A stretch of 52,936 nt of DNA from Actinomycetota bacterium (GTDB lineage: Bacteria > Actinomycetota > Humimicrobiia > Hakubellales > JAMDDV01): assembly GCA_023488455.1 (NCBI GenBank), contig JAMDDV010000042.1, positions 1 through 52,936 of the forward strand. The letters are read 5' to 3'. The notes under the pieces were generated by a model, which saw only the letters and a list, made by a program, of their open reading frames with translations, did not search any database and was not told the DNA's origin. A program made the position numbers and the translations under genes. This document shows positions 35,521-43,741 of the stretch, piece after piece (position 1 is the first letter of the stretch; each line of letters opens with the position of its first letter).

Positions 35521-36843
35521 GTGCACACAAAAGAGAGCATAATTAAGGAAATTAGAGAGAAGAAGATTAACATCATTCAACTGTGGTTTGTGGACATACT
35601 CGGATTTCTGAAGACGATCTCCATAAGTGACAGGGAAATCGAAGCTGCCTTTGATTTTGGTAAGGGGTTTGACGGTTCTTCGATAATAGGTTTTGCCGAG
35701 GCTGAGGAAAGCGATCTTTTGGCAAGGCCCGATCCTTCGACGTTCAGCATCCTGCCCTGGCATGCAAATGAGCATCCGATCGCAAGGATGTACTGCGATA
35801 TCTTCTTTCCAAGCGGAGAGCCCTATTCTGCCGATCCGCGAAGCGTTCTTAAGAATGTGACTGTCAGGGCGGAGTCGATGGGCTTTCAGTACCTGGTAGG
35901 TCCGGAGCTTGAGTATTTCTATTTTAAGAGCGCTGATGCACCGGAGGTACTTGACTGGGGAGGATATTTTGAGTTGATACCCCATGACCTGGCTGACAGC
36001 ATAAGAAATAAGACGATCAGGATACTGGAGGGAATGGGTATTCCGGTTGAGGCGAGTCATCATGAGGTCGCACCAAGTCAACATGAGATAGATATCGAAT
36101 ATTGTGAGGCTCTTGAGATGGCCGATCGCGTGATTACGTCCAGAATGGTGATAAAGGAGCTTGCTTCCATGAACGGAGTGCACGCCACTTTCATGCCCAA
36201 ACCGCTTGAGCGCGTAAATGGCAGCGGAATGCATACCCATCAGTCCCTCTTCAAGGACGGAAAGAATGCATTTTTTGATCTCCATTCCGAGGATCACCTC
36301 TCATTGGTGGCCCGTCAGTTCATAGCTGGCCAGTTGAAGCATGCACGTGAGTTCTGCTGTGTGACCAATCAGTGGGTTAACTCTTATAAGCGTCTTGTGC
36401 CTGGATATGAGGCGCCTGTCTATATGTCATGGGCGCGCAAGAACCGCACGGCAATGATAAGGGTACCCGACTACAGGCCAGGGAATGAGGAAGCGACACG
36501 TGCTGAGATCAGAAACCCTGATCCTGCATGTAATCCGTACCTGGCGTTTGCAGTTCTGCTTGCAGCGGGTTTGAGGGGAATAGAAAAGGGTTATGAATTA
36601 GCTCCAGCGGTCGAGCCCAACATCTATAAGATGGGAGAGGTTGAACGTGCGCAGCGCAGGATGGGTAACCTCCCGGTTAGCCTTCACGAAGCCCACAGGG
36701 AGATGGAGAAAAGCGAGCTCGTGCGTGAGGTGCTCGGCGAGCATATATTCACAAAGTTTTTGGTAAATAAAGAGCGCGAATGGGAGGAATATCGAACACA
36801 GGTTACCCCCCTGGAATTGCGCAAGGGGCTATCGAGTCTTTAA
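35521..36843 (+). CDS. glnA: Glutamine synthetase, type I
   Basis: 440 residues from GTG 35521 with AAAGGGGAAGAGA upstream. GSI landmarks are KGFDGSSIIGFAEAEESDLL, LVGPELEYFYF, SHHEVAPSQHEIDIEYCEAL, FMPKPLERVNGSGMHTHQSL, VPGYEAPVYMSWARKNRTAM and AEIRNPDPACNPYLAFAVLL. The enzyme makes glutamine from glutamate, ammonia and ATP. The length fits the GSI-alpha group without the longer insert. It lies 145 bases before a glutamate synthase gene, so the two form a GS-GOGAT ammonia-assimilation unit. Confidence 0.95.
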   Translation: MHTKESIIKEIREKKINIIQLWFVDILGFLKTISISDREIEAAFDFGKGFDGSSIIGFAEAEESDLLARPDPSTFSILPWHANEHPIARMYCDIFFPSGEPYSADPRSVLKNVTVRAESMGFQYLVGPELEYFYFKSADAPEVLDWGGYFELIPHDLADSIRNKTIRILEGMGIPVEASHHEVAPSQHEIDIEYCEALEMADRVITSRMVIKELASMNGVHATFMPKPLERVNGSGMHTHQSLFKDGKNAFFDLHSEDHLSLVARQFIAGQLKHAREFCCVTNQWVNSYKRLVPGYEAPVYMSWARKNRTAMIRVPDYRPGNEEATRAEIRNPDPACNPYLAFAVLLAAGLRGIEKGYELAPAVEPNIYKMGEVERAQRRMGNLPVSLHEAHREMEKSELVREVLGEHIFTKFLVNKEREWEEYRTQVTPLELRKGLSSL

Positions 36844-36988
36844 ACTAAAATTTGCTATTGCGCTTTATCTTGTTACTAATCTAAAATATCTCAAACTTCT
36901 GGGTATCCCGCTGGGTACTATTTAGATCAAGAATCAGGGATACCTGAACATCCGGTTTGTAAATGACTTATTAACGAGGGAGAGAGCT

Positions 36989-38563
36989 ATGTCATTCACG
37001 AAGCCTAATGCTACTGTTGCCACTTTTACGGAGAACAGGACCAAAAACGATGTGAGCCCATTTTCGGGGATGTGCGTTACCTGTCTTGATGGGTGCCTTG
37101 GTCTGTGTGAGGTTGGGAAATCGGCATTCAGAGGATCGGAGGTGATATATCCACAGCCGTTTGGTCTTGTAACTGCAGCCTCACAGAAGGACTACCCACT
37201 TGACTTCTCGCACTTCAACATAAGTGGTACCGCCGTTGGGGCACACGGTGTTGAACCGGACAGCAGTGTCGCGATGTTCCCCAACGTTAAGATCGATCTT
37301 GTGCTCGGTCATGATAATGGGATCAAATTGACTGCACCGATCGTTATTCCCGGTTTAGGCTCCACTGACATTGCCAGGCGAAATTGGGAGGCGCTTGCCA
37401 TTGGTGCTGCGATAAGCGGTATAGTGCTTACCGTTGGTGAGAATGTGTGCGGTATGGATGTGGATTCAGAGATAAAAAATGGCAGGATCGTCTGTTCGCC
37501 CGATATGGAAAACAGGATCAAGCTTTTCATGGACTGGTATGACGGCAATGGTGCCATCGTTGTGCAGTCAAATGTCGAGGATACCAAACTTGGTGTTCTT
37601 GAGTACGTCATTGAGAAGCTCGGAATTAAAGCAGTTGAATTGAAGTGGGGACAGGGAGCCAAGGATATCGGCGGCGAGGTAAAGATATCTGACATCAAAA
37701 AGGCACAGTTGTTGAAATCCAGGGGATACATTGTTATCCCAGATCCTGAAGACCCGAAGGTCATAGAAGCTTATAAAAGGGGTACATTTAAAGAGTTTGA
37801 GCGCCATTCCCGGGTTGGGATGGTGGAACAGATTGAGTTCCTTAAAAGGGTCAAGGAATTGCGAGATGCAGGCGCGAAATACGTGTTCCTGAAGACAGGT
37901 GCATATAGACCAGCTGACCTGGCCAGGGCACTTAAGTTTTCATCGCTTGCAAATATCGACATGCTTACCATTGATGGCGCAGGCGGCGGTACGGGAATGA
38001 GCCCATGGAGGATGATGAACGAGTGGGGAATTCCTACTGTTGAGGTCGAAGCGCTGACACATAATTTTGCGGACAGGCTTGTTAAAAAAGGAGAATACGT
38101 TCCCCCGATAACAATCGCCGGCGGGTTCATACTTGAGGACCAAATGTTCAAGGGGCTTGCACTTGGCGCGCCGTACGTAAAGGCGATCGGGATGGCGCGT
38201 GGTCCCATTGCTGCTGCAATGGTTGGTAAGACGATAGGTAATAAGATCGAGGGAGGACAGCTTCCGAGCTCCATTAAAAAGTATGGGGAGGGACTAGAAG
38301 AGGTATTCATTACTTCATCAGCTCTTAAGCAGAGATTTGGCAAGGACTTTAACAGATTGCCAGCAGGTGCGATCGGGCTTTACACGTATGTCCAGCGCCT
38401 GGCACAGGGCTTGAAGCAGCTGATGTCAGGAACCAGAAAGTTCACCCTCGAATATATTTCAAGGGGTGATATATTCGCTCTTACACGGAAAGCAGCTGAG
38501 GTCACGGGCATTAAGTATGTGATGGATGTTGATAAGGATGAAGTTGATGAGATCCTGGGTTAA
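36989..38563 (+). CDS. FMN-binding glutamate synthase (GltB central-domain type)
   Basis: 524 residues with a short cysteine-rich N-terminus (MCVTCLDGCLGLCEVGKSAF) and the FMN/Fe-S synthase barrel: VELKWGQGAKDIGGEVKISD, MLTIDGAGGGTGMSPWRMMN, ITIAGGFILEDQMFKGLALG and AIGMARGPIAAAMVGKTIG. The glutaminase domain and the GltD-type reductase are separate or absent, as in archaeal-type glutamate synthases. It converts 2-oxoglutarate and ammonia or glutamine to glutamate. GAGGGAGAG precedes the ATG. It pairs with glnA just upstream. Confidence 0.88.
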   Translation: MSFTKPNATVATFTENRTKNDVSPFSGMCVTCLDGCLGLCEVGKSAFRGSEVIYPQPFGLVTAASQKDYPLDFSHFNISGTAVGAHGVEPDSSVAMFPNVKIDLVLGHDNGIKLTAPIVIPGLGSTDIARRNWEALAIGAAISGIVLTVGENVCGMDVDSEIKNGRIVCSPDMENRIKLFMDWYDGNGAIVVQSNVEDTKLGVLEYVIEKLGIKAVELKWGQGAKDIGGEVKISDIKKAQLLKSRGYIVIPDPEDPKVIEAYKRGTFKEFERHSRVGMVEQIEFLKRVKELRDAGAKYVFLKTGAYRPADLARALKFSSLANIDMLTIDGAGGGTGMSPWRMMNEWGIPTVEVEALTHNFADRLVKKGEYVPPITIAGGFILEDQMFKGLALGAPYVKAIGMARGPIAAAMVGKTIGNKIEGGQLPSSIKKYGEGLEEVFITSSALKQRFGKDFNRLPAGAIGLYTYVQRLAQGLKQLMSGTRKFTLEYISRGDIFALTRKAAEVTGIKYVMDVDKDEVDEILG

Positions 38564-38666
38564 ATTTTATAGAGTCAATATTCATCAAACATTTAGAGAA
38601 AATTCATAATAAATTCAAAATTGAACTTTATTATTGTGGCATAAAACTTGAAGGGAGTGTAGGAAA

Positions 38667-38972
38667 ATGAAAAAAGCCGCAATAATAACAGCTATTGTTA
38701 TAGTCATGCTGGTGCTCGTCCTGGGTGTGGCTGCAGTTGCTTATGCAGTGCCAAGGTGGTATCTAAACCAGAGTGGCAGGGGCTATATCCCCCAGGGACA
38801 ATTCAGCGATGGAGATGGTTCTCCTGGGCCTGGCAATGGCGACTGTCCATTTTTGAATGGAAATGCCGGTAATTCACCTGGTCATGGCATGATGGGTGAT
38901 AGAGATCAAGGAATGATGAACTGGAATTCTGACCAGGATGATCACTACCTCAACTGCCCTCACCACAATTAG
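38667..38972 (+). CDS. Small exported Gly/Asn/His/Met-rich protein
   Basis: 101 residues. A signal or anchor segment of 26 residues (AIITAIVIVMLVLVLGVAAV) precedes a tail rich in Gly, Asn, Asp, Met and His, with GHGMMGDRDQGMM and a CPHHN end. Such a tail could bind metal ions outside the membrane, but I know no defined family. GAAGGGAG stands before the ATG. A strong terminator follows at 38995. Its neighbours give no clue to function. Confidence 0.65.
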   Translation: MKKAAIITAIVIVMLVLVLGVAAVAYAVPRWYLNQSGRGYIPQGQFSDGDGSPGPGNGDCPFLNGNAGNSPGHGMMGDRDQGMMNWNSDQDDHYLNCPHHN

Positions 38973-38985
38973 AATTGGGCAATGA

Positions 38986-39564
38986 CTAAAATATAATTCC
39001 GCTCTCCGTGATCAGTGAGTCAACCCTGATATCAGATTGGGAGAGCGGAATTTTTTTTCTCACCTGTAAATTAAATGCAATCGCAATTTTTTTTGCAGTA
39101 GGCTTTAAAGCTATAAGGAAGCGGTCGTAATAGCCACCACCATATCCATAACGTCCACCTTCAAGGTCAAATACCACCCCTGGAACGATGACGACATCTA
39201 AATCTTTTAGATATACTTCTCTTGATATATCGTTCTGCGGTTCTCTGATGCCGTATCTATCGATGATGAAATCTTCGTTCATGCTGAATATCCTGTAGGG
39301 GACCATTTTCTTGCCAAATAGCTTGGGGACGCATACCGTTTTACCGTTTTTGATCAGTTCGGAAATTATCTCATCCGTTCTGACTTCGTTATCAAAGGAG
39401 AGATATGCCATTATCGTTTTTGCGTTAAGCAGAGCTGGCAATTGCAGCAGGTGGTCCTTTATGGCCTTGCTCTTTAGAGCCACGAGGTTTTCACTCAGGC
39501 CGTTTCTTCTCTTGATGTAGATTTTTCTTATGCGAGACTTACTCTCTGCTGTTGTCTCAGACAA
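38986..39564 (-). CDS. 5-formyltetrahydrofolate cyclo-ligase
   Basis: 192 residues. The ATP-binding and substrate motifs are present: RKIYIKRRNGLSENLVALKS at the start, MAYLSFDNEVRTDEII, VIVPGVVFDLEGGRYGYGGG followed by YYDRFL, which is the family signature. The enzyme recycles 5-formyl-THF to 5,10-methenyl-THF in the cytoplasm. It starts with TTG and has no clear ribosome site. Its 3' end contains the terminator of the gene coming from the left. Confidence 0.92.
   Translation of the reverse strand: MSETTAESKSRIRKIYIKRRNGLSENLVALKSKAIKDHLLQLPALLNAKTIMAYLSFDNEVRTDEIISELIKNGKTVCVPKLFGKKMVPYRIFSMNEDFIIDRYGIREPQNDISREVYLKDLDVVIVPGVVFDLEGGRYGYGGGYYDRFLIALKPTAKKIAIAFNLQVRKKIPLSQSDIRVDSLITESGIIF
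38995..39059 (+). terminator. Terminator for the small exported protein, inside the cyclo-ligase gene
   Basis: AATTCCGCTCTCC at 38995-39007 pairs with GGAGAGCGGAATT at 39040-39052, a 13-bp stem, followed by a T run (39051-39058). A second pairing (ATCAG with CTGAT) closes the loop. It ends rightward transcription and at the same time encodes the last residues of the leftward cyclo-ligase gene. Confidence 0.82.
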
Positions 39565-39585
39565 TATGGTTTGCTGTAGATATTT

Positions 39586-40437
39586 TTAGTCAAGCCCTGT
39601 GTTTTCGTAACTTACTGCTGCGATTAAACCGGGACCTGCATGCGTGCCGACAACTGGCCCAATATCCCAGATGTCAAGTTCTTTTGGCTTGAACATCTCT
39701 TTGCATTTCTCTGCGATCTCTTTTGCTTCGACCAGGTTATCGGCATGGCTAACTATTATATTGAACGAACCGTCCGGTTTCACATCTTTTGCAACCGAAT
39801 CGATTATGAGCTGCTTTGCATTTTGCCAACCTCTTATGGTCTTGAATGGAGCTACCTCTCCCCCTGAGAGCGTGAGCACGGGCTGGATCTTGAGCGCAGA
39901 TGCGATCAGCCCTTTTGCCTTACCAATTCTTCCGCCCATTTGAAGATATTTGAGTGTGGGTACGGTGAAATAAATTTTTACCCTCTTCTTCAGAGTGTTT
40001 ACCAGTTCTAACAGCTCGGTCATGCTCGTATTTTTTTGGGCTTTTTTTGCACATTCGACCACGATAATACCAAGTGGGGAGTGCACAACTTCAGAATCCA
40101 CTACAGTTATTTTTGTATTAGGCAGCACCTGCGCCGCTGTTCTTGCAGATCCCGCAGTTCCGGACATCTTCTCTGAGATATGGATGGATAAAATCTCATC
40201 GTATTTTTCGGCCATTTTTTTAAATGCCACCTCGAATTGACCCGGTGACGGAACAGCTGTAGTTGGCAGCTTATCGAAAGCGCGCATTTTTTTGTAGAAT
40301 TCTTCTATGCTTAAATCAACGCCATCGATGAACTTTTCTTTACCGAAAGTGATAGAGAGCGGGACGCATGCGATGTCATATTTCTCCCTTATTACTTTTG
40401 GTATATCCGCAGCACTATCGGTTACTATTCCTATCAT
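39586..40437 (-). CDS. DegV-family fatty-acid-binding protein
   Basis: 283 residues, normal length. Landmarks are IGIVTDSAADIPKVIREKYD, VPLSITFGKEKFIDGVDLSI, PTTAVPSPGQFEVAFKKM, LSIHISEKMSGTAGSARTAA and the late VVGTHAGPGLIAAVSY. DegV/FakB proteins carry fatty acids to the FakA kinase for phospholipid synthesis. AGGGGGATC precedes the ATG. It sits in a leftward run with the zinc-finger and menA genes, separated by short gaps. Confidence 0.92.
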   Translation of the reverse strand: MIGIVTDSAADIPKVIREKYDIACVPLSITFGKEKFIDGVDLSIEEFYKKMRAFDKLPTTAVPSPGQFEVAFKKMAEKYDEILSIHISEKMSGTAGSARTAAQVLPNTKITVVDSEVVHSPLGIIVVECAKKAQKNTSMTELLELVNTLKKRVKIYFTVPTLKYLQMGGRIGKAKGLIASALKIQPVLTLSGGEVAPFKTIRGWQNAKQLIIDSVAKDVKPDGSFNIIVSHADNLVEAKEIAEKCKEMFKPKELDIWDIGPVVGTHAGPGLIAAVSYENTGLD

Positions 40438-40490
40438 CTTGATCCCCCTCTGAATTTAACTTTATAGACGCGTTATAAATATACCGAATT

Positions 40491-41162
40491 TTATTCATTT
40501 GGTAAAGCCAGTGCCTCAACAAATGCGATCAGCCTGTTAACAGCTCTTTGAATTTTCTGATGTGCTATGAACTCAGAAAATCCTTTTGGTTTATGGCTGG
40601 CAACCACCAGCACTTTGTCGCTGCTCATGAGCCTTATGCTTACATCTATCGGAACTCGGGAACCACTGCTTATATCGCAGTGGACCTTGTAATTTCCAGC
40701 ATCACCCTCATCTTCCTCGATCCTTCCGGGTAGCATTACAACTGCTTTTTTCAGAATATCGACTATCTCAAATAGCGACTTACTCTTGATGATGCATTCC
40801 CTGTACTTTATGCCGGTGATATCGAAGATCTTTGAAAGAAAACCCTGAAAGTCTTGGGTTGTCCCTTCGGACTTCTGCCCCATGATCTCTTCGACAGTGT
40901 GCTGTTTTATCTCCTTTTCGGTAAGATCCTCACCAAAGATATTGACATCGGCACTTACTTTAACCTCATACTTCGCGGCGTGTCTTGCTTTCAAACTGAT
41001 CTCGGATTCAATCTTTTTATAGCATTCGGGGCAGAGGCTGCCCTTGACTGTGGAGTGCAAACACACCTTGCAAACCCTCTCGCCGCAGCTTGCGCATATA
41101 TAATCCGCGAACAGCGTCGGGTGGTTCTTACACTTCGCTGATGTTATTGAGTATTCTTCCAT
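40491..41162 (-). CDS. B-box-like zinc-finger protein of unknown function
   Basis: 223 residues from ATG 41162, which overlaps the menA stop as TGATG; a TTG three bases earlier is less likely. The N-terminus holds four zinc pairs: C-x2-H (KCKNH), C-x2-C (CASC), C-x2-C (CKVC) and C-x2-C (CPEC), within the first 47 residues. The remaining 170 residues have a helical segment and a mixed fold with KSLFEIVDILKKAVVMLPGR that I cannot place. It is translationally coupled to menA. The zinc domain is more usual in eukaryotic and some bacterial scaffold proteins. Confidence 0.65.
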   Translation of the reverse strand: MEEYSITSAKCKNHPTLFADYICASCGERVCKVCLHSTVKGSLCPECYKKIESEISLKARHAAKYEVKVSADVNIFGEDLTEKEIKQHTVEEIMGQKSEGTTQDFQGFLSKIFDITGIKYRECIIKSKSLFEIVDILKKAVVMLPGRIEEDEGDAGNYKVHCDISSGSRVPIDVSIRLMSSDKVLVVASHKPKGFSEFIAHQKIQRAVNRLIAFVEALALPNE

Positions 41163-42076
41163 CAAACAAGAAATAACTTATCCAGTATAGTGCTCACAGC
41201 GAATATTACCCCAAAGGTCAGGTGAAGCATTATGGTCATACCATTTGCGGGTAGCAGCAACTTTTGGTCTGCAAAGTTTTTCGTTAAAGTCAACAAAATC
41301 TTTACTGCTATTGGTAAGGTTGCAAAGGTTATTATCGATAATAATGGAAAGAGTTTCAACGCTAATCCAAGTATTAATGCAGCATAAGCAAGAACTATTA
41401 AAAAATAAAAGACAGGTAATGAGCGCGTGAGGCCCATTTTTACGACGAGGTTGTTTTTACCTGCCATCTTATCGGCCTCGTAGTCAGCAAATTCGTTGAT
41501 GTGTAAGATTGCTGTGATGAGCGCACCCATGAATATGGAAGCGATTACAGGAGGGATGGTAATAGTACCAGTCTGTACGAAGTATGTACCAAGCAACATC
41601 ATTGGCCCAAATCCTATCCCAACCAGTACTTCGCCGAGCCCGCGATAGGAGAGCTTCACGGGCAGGGCTGTGTAGATGTATCCGAATAAAATCCCAAATG
41701 CCCCAACTACTAGAATTTCCCAGCGTCCTAGCGCAGCTATTGCGATTCCCGACAAAGTGGAGACACCAAAACATATCCAGAAGGCTCTGAATACCTGTCT
41801 TGCTGTAAGTATTTTCTCCTGGATCATGCGCGAGCCTCCAGAAAATGGGGTTGGATTTCTGTTCATGTCATCAGCCTTTGTCAGGTGATCAAAGTAATCA
41901 TTAGCAAGGTTGGCTCCTGCGTGAAAGGATATCCCTCCAGCAAGAGTTAGGATGAATAATATGAGGTCAAAAAAGCCATCTCTATAGGCTAGTGCCGTGC
42001 CAATAACGACGGGTACTATGGTTGCTGTGAAGAAGGGAGCCCTTGTAGCCTTAAGCCAAATTTTTAACTTTTTCAT
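41162..42076 (-). CDS. menA: 1,4-dihydroxy-2-naphthoate prenyltransferase (UbiA family)
   Basis: 304 residues, eight to nine membrane segments. The first Asp-rich motif is NLANDYFDHLTKADDMNRNP and the second is NEFADYEADKMAGKNNLVV. GGSRMIQEKILTARQV is typical of MenA. It attaches the polyprenyl tail in menaquinone synthesis at the membrane. This fits the cytochrome b gene found further on. Its stop overlaps the zinc-finger gene start. Confidence 0.87.
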   Translation of the reverse strand: MKKLKIWLKATRAPFFTATIVPVVIGTALAYRDGFFDLILFILTLAGGISFHAGANLANDYFDHLTKADDMNRNPTPFSGGSRMIQEKILTARQVFRAFWICFGVSTLSGIAIAALGRWEILVVGAFGILFGYIYTALPVKLSYRGLGEVLVGIGFGPMMLLGTYFVQTGTITIPPVIASIFMGALITAILHINEFADYEADKMAGKNNLVVKMGLTRSLPVFYFLIVLAYAALILGLALKLFPLLSIITFATLPIAVKILLTLTKNFADQKLLLPANGMTIMLHLTFGVIFAVSTILDKLFLV

Positions 42077-42254
42077 TAATTACCCTTTCATATTTAAAAA
42101 TTCAGTTCTTCTCCGTTTTCAGTGGGTAATATCTATTAAAGCACATTGAAAACAGAAAGACATCTAATAGTCTCAGGAGTCCGGGGAATATTCAAATTCC
42201 GTAGCTTTTTGGGAATTCAACCATATGTTTCTCTTTTTTTTAAGAATGCGAAGT

Positions 42255-42905
42255 TTAGTACTCTCTCATCCTGACGGGTGTTGCCCCGCTTCGATGCGGA
42301 ACAAACATGGGCACCTCCTGCATGTAGGACAGATACCTTTGCCCATATTGCTTTTCCATCTCCCTCTCCTCTCGACGTGCCAGACGGTAGTACATTAGCA
42401 GAAGCATTGGTAGCATGGCTGTGGTGACGATCGTTGGCCACTGAATGAACATGCCTATAGTGATTAAGAAAATACCTGAATATTGTGGATGTCGTACTCT
42501 CTGGTAAAGCCCGGAGGTAACTAGTTTACCCCCTGTCATATGTATCTGTTTCCATGCCTTTCCCATGATCACAAGACCAGCAAGCATGGCAACGCTACCC
42601 ACAAACATGAAAACCATCGAAAGATAGTCGTAGCCTCCCAGTAAAACTGCCCACAGGTTACCATTCGCATGGGTGAAGGGATTGATGACCGGGTAGCGGC
42701 TCCCCAGCACCGAAGTCAGAATGTAGATTGTCAGCGGAAAGCCATACATCTCGGTAAACAAAGCCACGGTGAATGCACCAAATGCTCCCATAGAGCGCCA
42801 TTCCCGGCCCTTTTTGGGCCTGAGATAACTAAAAGCGAAGAGTATGAATATAGCGACATTGATAGCTACGAAGGGCCACATTCCGTATGCATAAGGCTTA
42901 TTCAT
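42255..42905 (-). CDS. Isoprenylcysteine-methyltransferase-like membrane protein
   Basis: 216 residues with about five membrane segments. The C-terminal cofactor region matches ICMT/PEMT-type methyltransferases: LVTSGLYQRVRHPQYSGIFL, then a short helix, and RREEREMEKQYGQRYLSYMQ. These enzymes methylate a lipid-linked or small substrate using SAM; many bacterial members have no known substrate. GGAGA precedes the ATG. It reads away from the cytochrome b gene; the IS element now separates the two promoters. The 178-base gap to menA shows nothing. Confidence 0.78.
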   Translation of the reverse strand: MNKPYAYGMWPFVAINVAIFILFAFSYLRPKKGREWRSMGAFGAFTVALFTEMYGFPLTIYILTSVLGSRYPVINPFTHANGNLWAVLLGGYDYLSMVFMFVGSVAMLAGLVIMGKAWKQIHMTGGKLVTSGLYQRVRHPQYSGIFLITIGMFIQWPTIVTTAMLPMLLLMYYRLARREEREMEKQYGQRYLSYMQEVPMFVPHRSGATPVRMREY

Positions 42906-42949
42906 TCATTTCTCCATGTCCTGTAATCAAGCATAATATAAACATCCCT

Positions 42950-42968
42950 TATGCCCCCAACGGGCATA
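42950..42968. promoter_or_regulatory. GC-rich inverted repeat upstream of the methyltransferase-like gene
   Basis: TATGCCC, loop CCAAC, GGGCATA is a perfect 7-bp inverted repeat about 45 bases before the ATG at 42905, in an AT-rich stretch. The position suits an operator for a repressor or metal sensor; no regulator is encoded beside it. Confidence 0.35.
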
Positions 42969-43013
42969 TGTGCTATACTATACGTCGGCATAATCAATTA
43001 TGTCAAGCTATCG

Positions 43014-43021
43014 AATTTTTT
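43014..43021. repeat. Left copy of 8-bp target-site duplication
   Basis: AATTTTTT directly precedes the left terminal inverted repeat. The same eight bases follow the right end at 46090-46097. IS1-family insertion typically duplicates 8-9 bp, often AT-rich. Confidence 0.85.
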
Positions 43022-43039
43022 GGTAGTGGGTCAATTTGA
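43022..43039 (+). repeat. Left terminal inverted repeat of the IS1-family element
   Basis: GGTAGTGGGTCAATTTGA matches the right end (46072-46089) perfectly in inverted orientation. Confidence 0.9.
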
Positions 43040-43075
43040 AATAAATTTTTTCAACGACTAAGATTATCTTTAAAA

Positions 43076-43480
43076 ATGAACCACAAACAAGTAATGATAA
43101 AAGTTAATGCAGAATGCGATGAAGGAATAGCCCCTGTTGTACTGGCACTTAATGAAATTAACGGTGTTATTACTTTAGAAAGTTGTCAACAGGGTAGGGA
43201 TGGTGAGGCGTTAGTATATTTCATGTATGGTAAAAATTGGTTGGATATTGGTTATTTAACGCACGAATTAGCAGCATGCTTTAGAGAAAATGGTATCTGT
43301 TGTGAATGTATGCTTCGACTGGAATGGTTGGGAAGTAATGACCAACCACATGCTAAAATGATATTTGATATCGAATATATGGATAGAATCGTTAATATAA
43401 TACACTCATCTGTTGCCAGAATTAACCACCATATGTCTGAGTTAATTCGTGGCAACGTATGCATAGGACCTCACAATTAG
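43076..43480 (+). CDS. Hypothetical passenger protein of the IS1-family element
   Basis: 134 residues, soluble, with several cysteines and histidines (ICCECMLRLEWLG, SSVARINHHMSELIRG). I do not recognise a family. It starts 37 bases after the left inverted repeat, with TATCTT 5 bases before the ATG and no Shine-Dalgarno, so it may be leaderless. Its 3' end overlaps the HNH-like gene on the other strand by 59 bases, an unusual tail-to-tail overlap. Mobile-element transfer makes a local function unlikely. Confidence 0.6.
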   Translation: MNHKQVMIKVNAECDEGIAPVVLALNEINGVITLESCQQGRDGEALVYFMYGKNWLDIGYLTHELAACFRENGICCECMLRLEWLGSNDQPHAKMIFDIEYMDRIVNIIHSSVARINHHMSELIRGNVCIGPHN

Positions 43481-43661
43481 ATAAGATAGCAGGACCATTT
43501 GCTGAAATATGATGAGCATGCCATGCCCCATTTTTAGTAAAAGTATTAGGACACTTTCCGCCATGATGTGGTGCATATTGCCCTTTGTGGTCTCGATTGC
43601 ACTCGCATCGCCCGCCAGACCTTACAAAAGCCTGATCTTTTACATACTGTGGAAATTCCAT
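43422..43661 (-). CDS. HNH-nuclease-like passenger protein
   Basis: 79 residues from ATG 43661, chosen because GGGGGAG lies just upstream; a longer frame from 43715 has no such support. The HNH motif is readable: WHAHHISANGP with paired histidines, SNCEVLCIRCHE with Asn and final His, and zinc-type cysteine pairs CEC and CIRC. HNH proteins cut DNA or support phage and mobile DNA processing. It converges with and overlaps the 134-residue gene by 59 bases. It may protect the element or assist transposition; this is inference. Confidence 0.7.
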   Translation of the reverse strand: MEFPQYVKDQAFVRSGGRCECNRDHKGQYAPHHGGKCPNTFTKNGAWHAHHISANGPAILSNCEVLCIRCHELTQTYGG

Positions 43662-43741
43662 TATATTATCTCCCCCTATAGATTTTATAATGGAATTATA
43701 GCATAAGTAATACAAGCGTAATACAATATATCATCTAAACT

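Noticed and set aside
35503..36297. 264-codon open frame opposite glutamine synthetase
   Set aside because: It lies fully on the complement of a conserved enzyme gene, has no domain and no ribosome site.
37771..38343. 190-codon open frame opposite the glutamate synthase gene
   Set aside because: Complement of a conserved coding region with third-position bias; composition is typical of a shadow frame.
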